A DNA stretch of 64,000 bases from Cellvibrionales bacterium (GCA_024639455.1 JAHEIH010000005.1:1-64000), one strand, 5' to 3'. Shown: positions 18,403 to 27,487, counted from the first letter of the stretch. The notes: generated from the sequence alone by a model not told the origin. Numbers and translations: made by a program.

Positions 18403-19063
18403 GCACGCACAGACTGTGCATGGGCATAGTTAAAAGTGAGCCGTTATAGGCCTCGATCTGCCCGCTAGTCAACAACCGTGCAACCCTCTCTAAGGCCTCA
18501 TCCTCACTCAACACCGCGCCCACTTGACGGCGGTCCACCAATTCCCCTGTCGGGGTATAGGCGCGATCAGCAAATACTTCGAAAATCGCCGTCAAGCCAC
18601 GTTGCTGGCAACGTTCAGCATGACGAAGGTACCTATCGTTTGCTAATAACATAACGGCGCCATCAGGCAAACAATCAGCCACAACATCCAACACAAGATC
18701 TAGTAGGGTTTCGTCACGCATCATGTCGTTGTACAGAGCACCGTGGGGTTTAACGAAGTGAATACGGGCAGACTGCTCGCTAGCAATGCGCTGCAGAGAC
18801 GCCAACTGCGCGCGCAAACTATCTTGCAAATCGCTGCGGGGCATCGCTAGACTGCGGCGCCCAAAGCCATCGCGGTCAGGGTAGGAAGGGTGCGCACCGA
18901 TGGTGACACCATGTTTAGCGGCTAGCCGCAAGGTGTCGCGCATACTGGAATCATCCCCAGCATGGCCTCCACACGCGACGTTAGCCAAGTCTAATAGGGG
19001 CATGAGATCGGCGTCGTTGGCCATGCCTTCGCCGAGATCTGCATTTAGGGTCAAACGTGTCAC
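18338..19063 (-). CDS. pxpA: 5-oxoprolinase subunit A (LamB/YcsF family)
   Basis: A 241-residue LamB/YcsF protein with the diagnostic N-terminus LNADLGEGMANDADL, CGGHAGDD near residue 32, GAHPSYPDRDGFGRR near 57-71, and FVKPHGALYNDM near 104. In oxoprolinase the A subunit takes part in the hydrolytic step with the BC complex. The start is GTG at 19063, forming a GTGA overlap with the recJ stop, so the pxp genes are transcribed and probably translated together with recJ. Confidence 0.94.
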   Translation of the reverse strand: MTRLTLNADLGEGMANDADLMPLLDLANVACGGHAGDDSSMRDTLRLAAKHGVTIGAHPSYPDRDGFGRRSLAMPRSDLQDSLRAQLASLQRIASEQSARIHFVKPHGALYNDMMRDETLLDLVLDVVADCLPDGAVMLLANDRYLRHAERCQQRGLTAIFEVFADRAYTPTGELVDRRQVGAVLSEDEALERVARLLTSGQIEAYNGSLLTMPMHSLCVHGDNPAALSVVQRIRAMLPRG

Positions 19064-20796
19064 GCTGGGGAAACAACCTCAATATGATCAATCATCAGTT
19101 GTAGACTATCACGACCACGGAAATGATTAACATCTAGACCATAGGCTAATGACACTACAGTGCCATCCGCCACCGGCCATTGCTCTGGATCGATATTAAA
19201 GGCGATGCCATCGACGAGCAACTGCGCGTCATCTAGTGGACTTAGAACACACTTAAGATGTTTTTCACCAACGATACGCTGACTCACCAAGACAAAGTGG
19301 CCGTCAAATCGCGGCTCTGCAAATCCCTGCCCCCAAGGGCCGCCCTCACGTAGGGCTTGAGCGACGGGTAATTGCAAGTCCCGAGCAGCAAGCTCGCCGT
19401 CGGAATGGATAGTGGCCTGCAGGTCATCTTCACTTAATAGCCGCTGTGCCACACGTTCAAACGCGACCTGGAAAACCTCAAAATTAGCCTCGGCCAAGCT
19501 CAGACCCGCCGCCATGGCGTGACCACCAAACTTACTCAATAGACCAGGATTAGCAGTGGCCACTTCGTCAAGTGCATCACGAAGATGGAAACCAGCAATT
19601 GAACGCCCAGAGCCTTTGATCTCGCCGTTGTCAGCCGGGGCAAAAATAATAGTGGGACGATGAAAGCGCTCCTTCAAGCGCGATGCCAAAATACCGATCA
19701 CCCCTTGGTGCCAGCGCGCGTCAAACAGACACAGACTATTACCCAGACTACCCACTGCCACCACTTGCTGCAGAGCGTCATCCGCCTCGCGCTGCATGCC
19801 CGACTCAATGGCCCGGCGATCGCGATTGAAACCATCCAATTCAGCCGCCATGGCTAACGCACGCTGGGGATCATCCTCCAGTAGGCAGGTAATACCCACC
19901 GTCATATCATCCAGGCGCCCTGCCGCATTTAATCGTGGGCCAATAGCAAAACCAATATCGCTTGCTACCACCCGCTGCTGCGGGCGATTGGCGACGTGCA
20001 GCAAAGCAGTAATACCGGGACGGCAACGACCGGCACGAATACGCAACAAACCCTGCTGCACCAAGATGCGATTATTGGCATCCAGCGGCACCACATCGGC
20101 CACTGTGCCAAGAGCGACTAAATCAAGGTAATCCGCCAAATTAGCCTCGTGGCGCGACGAAAAATAACCGCGCTCGCGCAATACCGCACGGGTCGCCAGC
20201 AGCACATAAAATATTACGCCTACGCCCGCCAATGCCTTGCTCGCAAAAGTGCACCCTGGCTGGTTGGGGTTTACGATAGCGTCGGCTGCAGGCAGGGTGT
20301 CGCCCGGCAAGTGGTGGTCGGTGACAATGACTTGGTAGCCGGCTGCCACAGCGGCATCAACGCCACTCAAACTGGCGATGCCGTTGTCGACCGTGACCAA
20401 AACATCGGGACGTTGTAGCGCCGCTAAATCAACGATTTCAGGGGTGAGACCATAGCCGTATTCAAAACGATTAGGCACCAAAAAATCTACCCAAGCAGCG
20501 CCCATAGCGCGCAATGCCAATACCGCCAGCGTACAGGAAGTCGCACCATCGGCGTCAAAATCCCCAACGATAAGAATACGCTTACCTTGGGCAATGGCAT
20601 CGGCCAACAACTGACTGGCCGTATCAATACCCTTCATTTGGTCGGGGGGCAGAATACCTTTCAATTCGCGGGATAATTGCCGAGTGTCTTCAACGCCACG
20701 AGTGGCGTAGATGCGTGAAAGAAGTGGCGAGGGGTGGAGCAAGGCACCCGCCGAAGCGTCGGGTCGTCTTACGATACGCTTCGTTGCGGATGCCAT
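19060..20796 (-). CDS. recJ: Single-stranded-DNA exonuclease RecJ
   Basis: A 5'-3' exonuclease on single-stranded DNA for RecF recombination and mismatch repair. The 578 residues equal the E. coli length. DHH-family metal motifs are visible: GDFDADGATS near residue 79, VTVDNGIAS near 135, VTDHHLPG near 157 and IGPRLNAAGRLDDM near 285. The DHHA1 region SIAGFHLRDAL and GGHAMAAGLS and the C-terminal OB-fold follow. It begins 5 nt after thrC and overlaps pxpA by 4 nt. In Pseudomonas recJ is followed directly by prfB; here five to six genes intervene. Confidence 0.96.
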   Translation of the reverse strand: MASATKRIVRRPDASAGALLHPSPLLSRIYATRGVEDTRQLSRELKGILPPDQMKGIDTASQLLADAIAQGKRILIVGDFDADGATSCTLAVLALRAMGAAWVDFLVPNRFEYGYGLTPEIVDLAALQRPDVLVTVDNGIASLSGVDAAVAAGYQVIVTDHHLPGDTLPAADAIVNPNQPGCTFASKALAGVGVIFYVLLATRAVLRERGYFSSRHEANLADYLDLVALGTVADVVPLDANNRILVQQGLLRIRAGRCRPGITALLHVANRPQQRVVASDIGFAIGPRLNAAGRLDDMTVGITCLLEDDPQRALAMAAELDGFNRDRRAIESGMQREADDALQQVVAVGSLGNSLCLFDARWHQGVIGILASRLKERFHRPTIIFAPADNGEIKGSGRSIAGFHLRDALDEVATANPGLLSKFGGHAMAAGLSLAEANFEVFQVAFERVAQRLLSEDDLQATIHSDGELAARDLQLPVAQALREGGPWGQGFAEPRFDGHFVLVSQRIVGEKHLKCVLSPLDDAQLLVDGIAFNIDPEQWPVADGTVVSLAYGLDVNHFRGRDSLQLMIDHIEVVSPA

Positions 20797-20801
20797 AAGG
20801 T

Positions 20802-22199
20802 CTAGCGTACGACTTGGGCGTCGATAAAGGCCTGGATCTGCGGCAGATCCTTAGGCAACACAGTATAGCGCTCTTCACGCTCGAACAGGTCGGCCATGTG
20901 ATGAGGCAACGCCGGTTCGTTCTCCTGTCCCGACTTAATAATAGCCTCTGGGAACTTAGCAGGGTGCGCAGTCGCCAATGTAATCATCGGCACACTGCGG
21001 TCACGCCAGCACTCGCGCGCGGCTTTCACGCCAATGGCCGAGTGTGGATCGAGCAAGTATTCCGACTCATCGAACACCTGAGCGATGGTATCAACAGTGA
21101 CTTGGTCGCTCACGGCGTAAGAGTCAAAATGCTCGCGCAAACGGGTGAAAGACGCATCGTCGATCGACAAAGACTCACTGCGGCTGCGCGCCATAAAGCT
21201 ATCTACTGCCGCTGCGTCGCGCTCGTGACACTCAAACAACGCGCGTTCAAAGTTGCTCGACACCATAATGTCCATACTGGGCGACAACGTGTGTTCTAAC
21301 TGTTGCTTCTCGTAGTGGTTTGAGCTCATGAAGCGGTGCAGAATATCGTTACGGTTTGTCGCAATTACTAACTGCTCAACAGGCAACCCCATTTGCTTAG
21401 CCAAGTAGCCGGCGTAGATGTCACCAAAGTTACCGGTAGGCACCGAAAAGGACACCTTGCGATGCGGCGCGCCGACAGACAGACCGGCGTAAAAGTAGTA
21501 GACGATCTGCGCCATGATACGCGCCCAGTTGATCGAGTTAACCGCTACCAGCTGACGGCCTTCAGGCAAGAACGACTGATCGGCAAAGCTTTGTTTAACC
21601 ATTTCTTGGCAGTCGTCAAAGTTACCTTCTACCGCGATATTGTGAACCTTGGGAGAAATGACCGAGGTCATCTGCTTGCGCTGCACATCCGATACACGCT
21701 GGTGTGGGTGCAAGATAAAGATATCGATATTCTCACAACGGCGACAACCTTCAATAGCGGCTGAACCCGTGTCACCAGAGGTGGCGCCCATAATGACAAC
21801 TTTTTGATCGCGTTTGATCAGCACATAGTCGAGCAGACGGCCTAACAGTTGCAAAGCAAAATCTTTAAACGCCAAGGTGGGGCCATGGAACAATTCCAAT
21901 AACCACTCGTTGTGGCCAAGCTGAACAACAGGTGCTACAGCGGGGTGACGGAAATCGGCGTAGGCGTCATCGATAATAACTTTCAGATCCGCGTCGGGGA
22001 TGGCACCATCAACGAAGGGAGCAATTATTTTGAAAGCCAGCTCGGGGTAGCTTAAATTGGCCCACGAAGCGATCTCTTCAGTGCTGTAGACCGGTAATTC
22101 AGCGGGCACGTATAGGCCGCCGTCACTAGCCAGACCGGTCAGCATGACCTCTTCAAAACTCAATTCGGGGGCGCGGCCGCGAGTACTGATATATTTCAC
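20802..22199 (-). CDS. thrC: Threonine synthase
   Basis: PLP enzyme converting O-phosphohomoserine to threonine. The 465 residues carry the PLP Lys112 in HGPTLAFKDFALQ, the glycine-rich phosphate loop ATSGDTGSAAIEG, and FSVPTGNFGDIYAGY. The start is GTG at 22199 with AGGTGA a few bases upstream. It lies 22 bp after hom and 5 bp before recJ. Confidence 0.96.
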   Translation of the reverse strand: MKYISTRGRAPELSFEEVMLTGLASDGGLYVPAELPVYSTEEIASWANLSYPELAFKIIAPFVDGAIPDADLKVIIDDAYADFRHPAVAPVVQLGHNEWLLELFHGPTLAFKDFALQLLGRLLDYVLIKRDQKVVIMGATSGDTGSAAIEGCRRCENIDIFILHPHQRVSDVQRKQMTSVISPKVHNIAVEGNFDDCQEMVKQSFADQSFLPEGRQLVAVNSINWARIMAQIVYYFYAGLSVGAPHRKVSFSVPTGNFGDIYAGYLAKQMGLPVEQLVIATNRNDILHRFMSSNHYEKQQLEHTLSPSMDIMVSSNFERALFECHERDAAAVDSFMARSRSESLSIDDASFTRLREHFDSYAVSDQVTVDTIAQVFDESEYLLDPHSAIGVKAARECWRDRSVPMITLATAHPAKFPEAIIKSGQENEPALPHHMADLFEREERYTVLPKDLPQIQAFIDAQVVR

Positions 22200-22221
22200 A
22201 AATTCACCTATTCCCTAGCGC

Positions 22222-23511
22222 TTAACCGGCTAGGCTTTCAACGCGCACGCGGACAACCGGGCGCTGGACAAAATCAAACTGTTCAATAGTGCTTACCGCG
22301 TCGATCATTTTGCTCTCCACCGTGCGGTTGGTGAGGATGATAATCGGCACGCGCACTTCATCGTCTTGGGCTTCTTTTTGAATAATAGCCTCGATACTGA
22401 TACCACGGGCACTCAGTGCGGTCGCGATCTCAGACAGTACACCCGGCTTATCTTCGGCAGAAATGCGCAAGTAAAACGCAGTCTGTACTTCTTCGATTGG
22501 CAGAATACGCTGCTTAGATACCTCTTCGGGTGCAAAGCCCATCATGGGAATCTGATTGCCACGCGCAATATCCACCACGTCAGCAATCACCGCCGACGCA
22601 GTGGCATCAGCACCCGCACCAGCACCGTAGTAGAGGGTTGGGCCCGAAGCATCACCGTTGACCAACACCGCGTTCATCACGCCATTAACATTGGCAATCA
22701 AGCGCTTTTCTGGGATCAATGTAGGGTGTACGCGTAATTCAATACCGTTTTCACAGCGGCGGGCAATACCGAGGTGCTTGATACGATAACCAAGTTCTTC
22801 GGCAAATTTTACATCTAGCGCGTCGATGTTAGAGATCCCTTCGGTAAAGCACTTTTCAAAGCGGAACGGCATACCAAATGCCAACGAGGCTAGAATCACT
22901 AGTTTGTGTGCGGCGTCGATACCTTCTACGTCGAAGGTGGGGTCAGCTTCGGCATAACCAAGCGCTTGGGCCTCCGCCAACACATCAGCGAAGTCACGCC
23001 CCTTTTCACGCATCTCGGTCAAAATGAAGTTACCCGTGCCGTTGATAATGCCTGCCAACCACTTAATTTCGTTAGCCGCCACACCTTCGCGAACAGCTTT
23101 GATGATGGGGATACCACCGGCGACCGCTGCTTCAAACGCCACGGTCACACCCTTCTCTGCCGCCAACGCCAACAAGTCGTTGCCGTAAAGCGCGATTAAG
23201 GCTTTGTTGGCTGTCACGACATGCTTGCCATTATTGATGGCCTCGGTGACTAGGTCTTTAGCAATGGTGGTGCCACCAATCAGTTCAATAACTAAGTCGA
23301 CATTAGGGTCGCGCACGACCTCAAAAATATCTCGAGACACTTTGTAGGGCGTGATGTCACACAAGGGGTTGTCGCGGCGAGCGCCTACGTGAACAATTTC
23401 AATGTTCACGCCTGCACGGGCCGAAATGGTAGCGGCGTTGCGTTGTAAAACATTTACCGTACCACTTCCTACGGTGCCTAGACCGCATATGCCGACTTTA
23501 AGGGTATTCAA
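22222..23511 (-). CDS. hom: Homoserine dehydrogenase
   Basis: Reduces aspartate semialdehyde to homoserine. The 429 residues show the Rossmann motif GICGLGTVGSGTV at the N-terminus, VTANKALIALYG near 100, GIINGTGNFIL near 170, and AEADPTFDVEGIDAAHK near 210. A C-terminal ACT domain (LRISAEDKPGVLSEI, about 345 onward) implies feedback control by threonine. The start is TTG at 23511, chosen because GAGG lies 8 nt upstream. The longer frame starting with another TTG at 23529 has no SD. The hom-thrC pair is the threonine operon in this lineage. Confidence 0.95.
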   Translation of the reverse strand: MNTLKVGICGLGTVGSGTVNVLQRNAATISARAGVNIEIVHVGARRDNPLCDITPYKVSRDIFEVVRDPNVDLVIELIGGTTIAKDLVTEAINNGKHVVTANKALIALYGNDLLALAAEKGVTVAFEAAVAGGIPIIKAVREGVAANEIKWLAGIINGTGNFILTEMREKGRDFADVLAEAQALGYAEADPTFDVEGIDAAHKLVILASLAFGMPFRFEKCFTEGISNIDALDVKFAEELGYRIKHLGIARRCENGIELRVHPTLIPEKRLIANVNGVMNAVLVNGDASGPTLYYGAGAGADATASAVIADVVDIARGNQIPMMGFAPEEVSKQRILPIEEVQTAFYLRISAEDKPGVLSEIATALSARGISIEAIIQKEAQDDEVRVPIIILTNRTVESKMIDAVSTIEQFDFVQRPVVRVRVESLAG

Positions 23512-23537
23512 AGGGTGATCCTCGACCAAACGTAATG

Positions 23538-23563
23538 AAAGCGCAGCATTTTACGCTGCTTTG
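23538..23563 (-). terminator. Weak hairpin between dsbC and hom
   Basis: GCAGC at 23543-23547 pairs with GCTGC at 23555-23559 around a 7-base loop, with A/T flanks that can extend the stem by a few pairs on the minus strand. The following sequence (CATTACGTTT) is a poor T-run. It may be a leaky dsbC terminator or a hom leader structure. Confidence 0.3.
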
Positions 23564-23580
23564 CCGCTAAATTAAATGCT

Positions 23581-24291
23581 TTACAGCCCCAATTCTCGCG
23601 CCAATCGTTTGGCGGGCAAATAGCCAGGAATCAAGCGACCCTCTGAGGTCAAAATCGCAGGGGTTCCTGTAACACCCATTTGCTGCCCGAGCGCATACTG
23701 CTCAGCTACGGCGCTGCTTTCGCAGTCTTTAGTGGACACACTATCGCCCTGTTTCAATGTCGTTAGTGCAACGGCTGGATCTTTGGCGCACCATGCATCC
23801 TGAAGTTTTTGATGCGAGCCACTACCGATACCTGCACGAGGGTAGCCAAGATAATGCACACTAATACCTAAACCATTGATGGCATCGATTTCACTGTGCA
23901 GTTTGCGACAGTAGCCACAATCGACATCAGTGAACACATGAATAACCGCTTTTTCATCACCCTTGGCCGGAAAAACAATCGTATCGGCCTCATCGATATC
24001 GGCCAACAGTGCTTTGCGCACGCCGTTGCGCTTTTGCTCAGTGAGGTTTACGAAGTTGTTTTCCTGTACTTCGAACAACTGACCCAGCATGAAATACTTA
24101 CCATCAGGGGTCGCGTAGAGAGTTTCACCACCCACTAGCTCAACTTCGTAGAAGCCGGGCACAGGCGCCGGGGTAATGTTAGCAATGGGAATATCGGGGC
24201 TCACCGCGCGAAGACGGTCCTCAATCCTGGCATTATCGGCTGCAACAAAGGGAACACAGACGAGGACAAACAATGCAACAATGTATTTCAT
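23581..24291 (-). CDS. dsbC: Thiol:disulfide interchange protein DsbC
   Basis: Periplasmic disulfide isomerase. The 236 residues have a signal peptide (MKYIVALFVLVCVPFVAA, cleavage near 18), an N-terminal dimerisation domain, then a thioredoxin fold with the active site CGYC at 125-128. The cis-Pro loop GVTGTPAIL and a second structural Cys pair (about 168 and 190) follow, as in E. coli DsbC. It lies 12 bp after xerD in the standard xerD-dsbC order. Confidence 0.95.
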   Translation of the reverse strand: MKYIVALFVLVCVPFVAADNARIEDRLRAVSPDIPIANITPAPVPGFYEVELVGGETLYATPDGKYFMLGQLFEVQENNFVNLTEQKRNGVRKALLADIDEADTIVFPAKGDEKAVIHVFTDVDCGYCRKLHSEIDAINGLGISVHYLGYPRAGIGSGSHQKLQDAWCAKDPAVALTTLKQGDSVSTKDCESSAVAEQYALGQQMGVTGTPAILTSEGRLIPGYLPAKRLARELGL

Positions 24292-24303
24292 AGATATTCC
24301 TTA

Positions 24304-25200
24304 TTAACCGCGCGGGTGGTGGCTGCGGTGTAAATCCTTCATGCGCTGACGAGCGACATGGGTGTATATCTGAGTGGTAGAAAGATCGCTGTGACCGAGC
24401 AGCAATTGTACCACACGTAAATCGGCGCCGTGGTTAACCAAGTGGGTGGCAAAAGCATGTCGCAGCGTGTGCGGTGACAACGACGTGTTAACGCCTGCCC
24501 GCACGGCATATTGCTTGATACGGTGCCAAAAGGTTTGGCGGGTCATCTGCCGGCCACGCTTACTCGGAAAAGCCACATCGCTTGCGCCCTCCGGCAACAA
24601 TGATGATCGAGCTTCGCGAAGATATCGCTCGTACCACCACAGCGACTCTTCGCCCATGGGGACTTGCCGCTCCTTACCGCCCTTACCGGTGATACGAAGA
24701 ACCCCTTGCTGGGTATTGACTTGCGCCAACTGCAAACCAACCAGTTCACTGACCCGTAAACCACAGGCATACAACACTTCAAGCATAGCGCGGTCGCGGA
24801 GTTCCAGCGCGATTTTCACATCGGGCGCCGCCAACAATCGATCAACATCATCTTCACTAAGGCTATCGGGCAATTTCCGACCAAGCTTTGGTGCATCAAG
24901 CAACAGCGTGGGATCTTCTTGAATGAGGTTTTCACGCAATAACCACTGATAAAAACTACGCATACTCGATAGTGCTCGCGCCGTCGAGCGCGCCTTGAGA
25001 CCCCGCCCTTGCAGCGCAGCCAAGTAACCTAGCAGATCGACATTGTGCAGCCGCAAAAGCCCTTGTTGACGAGGCTCTGCCCACTGCCGCAGCGCCTCGA
25101 CATCGCGCTGATAGGCTTGCAATGTGTTTTCGCTGAGACCGCGCTCCATCCACAGGGCGTCGATGAAGCGCTCAATGGTCATTTCATCGTTGACCGACAA
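24304..25200 (-). CDS. xerD: Site-specific tyrosine recombinase XerD
   Basis: With XerC resolves chromosome dimers at dif. The frame from the TTG at 25200 gives 298 residues, exactly the E. coli length. GGAGAG lies 6 nt upstream of this TTG, while the ATG at 25182 has no SD and the much longer open frame upstream overlaps a terminator. Catalytic residues are present: Arg in CGLRVSELVG, Lys in ITGKGGKER, HxLRH in LSPHTLRHAFATH, and His/Tyr in LGHSDLSTTQIYTHV. The N-terminal SAM-like core-binding domain covers about residues 5-95. Confidence 0.96.
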   Translation of the reverse strand: MSVNDEMTIERFIDALWMERGLSENTLQAYQRDVEALRQWAEPRQQGLLRLHNVDLLGYLAALQGRGLKARSTARALSSMRSFYQWLLRENLIQEDPTLLLDAPKLGRKLPDSLSEDDVDRLLAAPDVKIALELRDRAMLEVLYACGLRVSELVGLQLAQVNTQQGVLRITGKGGKERQVPMGEESLWWYERYLREARSSLLPEGASDVAFPSKRGRQMTRQTFWHRIKQYAVRAGVNTSLSPHTLRHAFATHLVNHGADLRVVQLLLGHSDLSTTQIYTHVARQRMKDLHRSHHPRG

Positions 25201-25210
25201 ACATCTCTCC

Positions 25211-25240
25211 AAAAAAAAGGCAGCCGTAATTGGCTGCCTT
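25211..25240 (-). terminator. Rho-independent terminator of the rpsP-rimM-trmD-rplS operon
   Basis: A perfect 9-bp stem (AAGGCAGCC with GGCTGCCTT) with a 6-base loop is followed by eight T on the minus strand. It lies 60 bp past the rplS stop and its T-run touches the xerD ribosome-binding site. Confidence 0.92.
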
Positions 25241-25300
25241 AGTGTAAGCGCTGTTGCGCATGCTGGCGACCCCAAAACGAGTCGCGAGTAGAAAAACGTC

Positions 25301-25660
25301 TTATTTAGTAGACAGCTTCTCTTTAATACGTGCGGCTCTACCACTGAGGGCACGCAGGTAGTATAGTTTCGCTTGACGTACATCACCACGACGCTTGACG
25401 CTGATGCTGTCAACCAGAGGGCTGTAAGTCTGGAAAGTACGCTCTACGCCTACACCGTGTGAAATTTTACGAACGGTGAAAGCAGAGTTCAGACCGCGGT
25501 TACGGATACCGATAACCACACCTTCAAACGCCTGTAGACGCTCACGGCTGCCTTCTTTTACTTTAACCTGAACAACAACGGTGTCACCGGGTGCAAACGC
25601 GGGGATTTCCTTGCTGGTCTGTTCTTTCTCGAGTTCCGCGATGATTTTGTTCGCGCTCAT
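25301..25660 (-). CDS. rplS: 50S ribosomal protein L19
   Basis: A 119-residue L19 at the 30S-50S interface. The sequence includes [32 protein letters not shown] and the C-terminal [23 protein letters not shown] lies just upstream of the ATG. Last gene of the ribosomal operon. Confidence 0.98.
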   Translation of the reverse strand: MSANKIIAELEKEQTSKEIPAFAPGDTVVVQVKVKEGSRERLQAFEGVVIGIRNRGLNSAFTVRKISHGVGVERTFQTYSPLVDSISVKRRGDVRQAKLYYLRALSGRAARIKEKLSTK

Positions 25661-25683
25661 GTCGTGCTCCTATAGCATTCAAG

Positions 25684-25702
25684 GATCGATATCACATCGA
25701 TC
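25684..25702 (-). promoter_or_regulatory. Palindrome in the rplS leader
   Basis: GATCGAT and ATCGATC form perfect 7-bp arms around ATCAC, 24 bp upstream of the rplS start in the 129-bp trmD-rplS spacer. It could form an RNA hairpin ahead of the SD or be a protein-binding site. Function unknown. Confidence 0.4.
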
Positions 25703-25789
25703 AATCATATTGCCTGTACTTATAGACTTATCTGCTCACGCAAGTGGCACACGCTCTCACACGGGGGCCGTCTACATTGGTCCAGATCG

Positions 25790-26536
25790 TTAATACTCGC
25801 CGCTTTCTTGCTGGGCAATAAAGTCGGCCAATAATGTCTCTTCCTGCGGGCTCATGCCACGCTCTTTCAGCAAATCTGGGCGGCGTAAATACGTGCGCCC
25901 AAGGGCCTGCTGTAAGCGCCATTGCTTGATACGGGCGTGATCACCACTCATCAAAATCGCTGGCACCGCCTCGTCTTTATACACCTCGGGGCGGGTGTAA
26001 TGCGGACAATCTAACAGACCATCCACAAAGGAATCTTCGACCGCTGAATCAGGATGACCTAGCACCCCGGGCAGCAATCTTGCGACCGCATCAATCACGA
26101 TCATCGCCGGCAGCTCACCGCCGCTCAACACGTAATCGCCTACCGACCATTCTTCGTCAATCTGCGCTTGTAACAAACGCTCATCAACACCTTCATAACG
26201 CCCAGCGAGAATAATTATCTCCTCACACTCGGCGAAGGTTTGCGCGGCCGCCTGGTCAAACCGCTTACCTTGGGGGCTCATATAAACCACCTTGGCAGCG
26301 GGATGCGACGCGCGCATCGCGTTGAGCGCCTTTTCTAGCGGCTCAACCTTCATAAGCATACCTGGGCCACCACCATAGGGTCGGTCATCCACAGTACGAT
26401 GCTTGTCTTCGGTGAAGTCGCGCGGGTTGCTACACGCTATCGACAACACACCTTGCCGAACCGCTCGCCCTACCACACCGTTATCAGTGATGGCCGCGAA
26501 CATTTCGGGGAACAGGGTTACAATGCCAAAGCGCAT
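25790..26536 (-). CDS. trmD: tRNA (guanine-N1-)-methyltransferase TrmD
   Basis: Methylates G37 in tRNAs next to the anticodon, preventing +1 frameshifts. The 248-residue SPOUT enzyme has typical motifs: [12 protein letters not shown] at the N-terminus, [13 protein letters not shown] near 55, [13 protein letters not shown] near 110, and the trefoil-knot segment [16 protein letters not shown]. It lies 18 bp after rimM. Confidence 0.97.
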   Translation of the reverse strand: MRFGIVTLFPEMFAAITDNGVVGRAVRQGVLSIACSNPRDFTEDKHRTVDDRPYGGGPGMLMKVEPLEKALNAMRASHPAAKVVYMSPQGKRFDQAAAQTFAECEEIIILAGRYEGVDERLLQAQIDEEWSVGDYVLSGGELPAMIVIDAVARLLPGVLGHPDSAVEDSFVDGLLDCPHYTRPEVYKDEAVPAILMSGDHARIKQWRLQQALGRTYLRRPDLLKERGMSPQEETLLADFIAQQESGEY

Positions 26537-26554
26537 TCAAGCCTCTTCCATCAA

Positions 26555-27097
26555 CTAGAATTCAGGGTCCCAGTCGACCAACATCTCACCCGCCTCGAGG
26601 TCGATCTCTAGCACCACGTTTTCTAAAATGTATGGGACTAAGCGCTCGCGCTTATCGAGGCTACCCTCACAGGCAGCCACCACCATGACATCATTGGCAC
26701 CGGTCTCAAACAGCGAGCTAATCTCGCCTAACAATACCTTAGAGGTACCCGCTTGCGTGTAAACACGCAGACCTTCCAATTCATACCAGTAGTAGTCTTC
26801 GCCCTCTAATTCGGGGAGAACATCTTCTGGCATAAGTAATTCGCAGCGAGCAAATAACTCAGCACTATTGCGGTCACTGACACCGTCAATTTGTGCAACC
26901 AGGCCTTTACCATGGGGCTTCACCGACAACAATTTGATCGGTTTAGCCACGCCGCCCGGGCGACGATACGCCTGAGCAAATTGGGCAATGTCAGTCGGCC
27001 TGTCTAAAAAGGCATGGATTTTTACCCAGCCTTTGATACCGTAGACACCGGTAATCTTGCCGGCAACTAGGTACTGATCATATGGTGTAGCCACCAT
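26555..27097 (-). CDS. rimM: 16S rRNA processing protein RimM
   Basis: A 180-residue factor for 30S assembly that binds S19. The N-terminal RimM domain begins VAGKITGVYGIKGWVKIHAF. The C-terminal PRC barrel follows from about residue 95 (GEDYYWYELEGLRV), with the end LEIDLEAGEMLVDWDPEF. Its ATG shares one base with the rpsP stop (TAATG). Confidence 0.97.
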   Translation of the reverse strand: MVATPYDQYLVAGKITGVYGIKGWVKIHAFLDRPTDIAQFAQAYRRPGGVAKPIKLLSVKPHGKGLVAQIDGVSDRNSAELFARCELLMPEDVLPELEGEDYYWYELEGLRVYTQAGTSKVLLGEISSLFETGANDVMVVAACEGSLDKRERLVPYILENVVLEIDLEAGEMLVDWDPEF

Positions 27098-27345
27098 TAT
27101 TGAGCTTTAGCAGCTTCCTTGATCAGTTGCGCAACGCGATCAGACACTTGAGCACCTTGGGCAATCCAGTGATTGATGCGATCGCTGTCCAGACGTACAC
27201 CCTCTTCTTGACCACGGGCTACAGGGTTGAAGAAACCAACGCGCTCAATGAAACGACCGTTGCGAGCATTGCGGCTGTCAGCAACAGTGACGTGGTAGAA
27301 AGGACGCTTTTTTGAACCGCCACGGGCCAAACGAATAGTTACCAT
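27097..27345 (-). CDS. rpsP: 30S ribosomal protein S16
   Basis: An 82-residue S16 ([22 protein letters not shown]) needed for 30S assembly. First gene of the rpsP-rimM-trmD-rplS operon. GAGG lies 8 nt before the ATG. In related genomes ffh lies directly upstream; here a 3-kb island separates them. Confidence 0.98.
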   Translation of the reverse strand: MVTIRLARGGSKKRPFYHVTVADSRNARNGRFIERVGFFNPVARGQEEGVRLDSDRINHWIAQGAQVSDRVAQLIKEAAKAQ

Positions 27346-27360
27346 GTGTTTTTCCTCAAA

Positions 27361-27404
27361 GTCTCTATAGAGACAGTTATCAAAGTAGGAGCGAAAACTG
27401 CTCC
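27361..27404 (-). promoter_or_regulatory. Structured leader of rpsP
   Basis: Two inverted repeats lie between the predicted promoter and the rpsP SD. One is the perfect 14-bp palindrome GTCTCTATAGAGAC (27361-27374), ending 3 nt before GAGG. The other is GGAGC/GCTCC (27388-27404) with a 7-base loop. Their closeness to the SD makes a role in translation or autoregulation possible. Confidence 0.4.
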
Positions 27405-27422
27405 ATCCTGTAAAGGACGCGC

Positions 27423-27450
27423 ATTTTAAGGCAAGTCATCCACTTTGCAA
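27423..27450 (-). promoter_or_regulatory. Sigma-70-type promoter for the rpsP operon
   Basis: On the minus strand a -35 TTGCAA (27450-27445) and a -10 TAAAAT (27428-27423) are separated by 16 bp, about 78 bp upstream of the rpsP ATG. The predicted leader would be about 70 nt. Confidence 0.6.
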
Positions 27451-27462
27451 AGGCTTTTACAC

Positions 27463-27487
27463 AAAAAAACCCCTAGCTTAGGGGTTT
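27463..27487 (-). terminator. Terminator facing the rpsP promoter
   Basis: AAACCCCTA and TAGGGGTTT form a perfect 9-bp stem with a 3-base loop, followed by a run of seven T on the minus strand. It would stop minus-strand transcripts arriving from the island or ffh before they enter rpsP, although no minus-strand gene lies close upstream. Confidence 0.8.
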
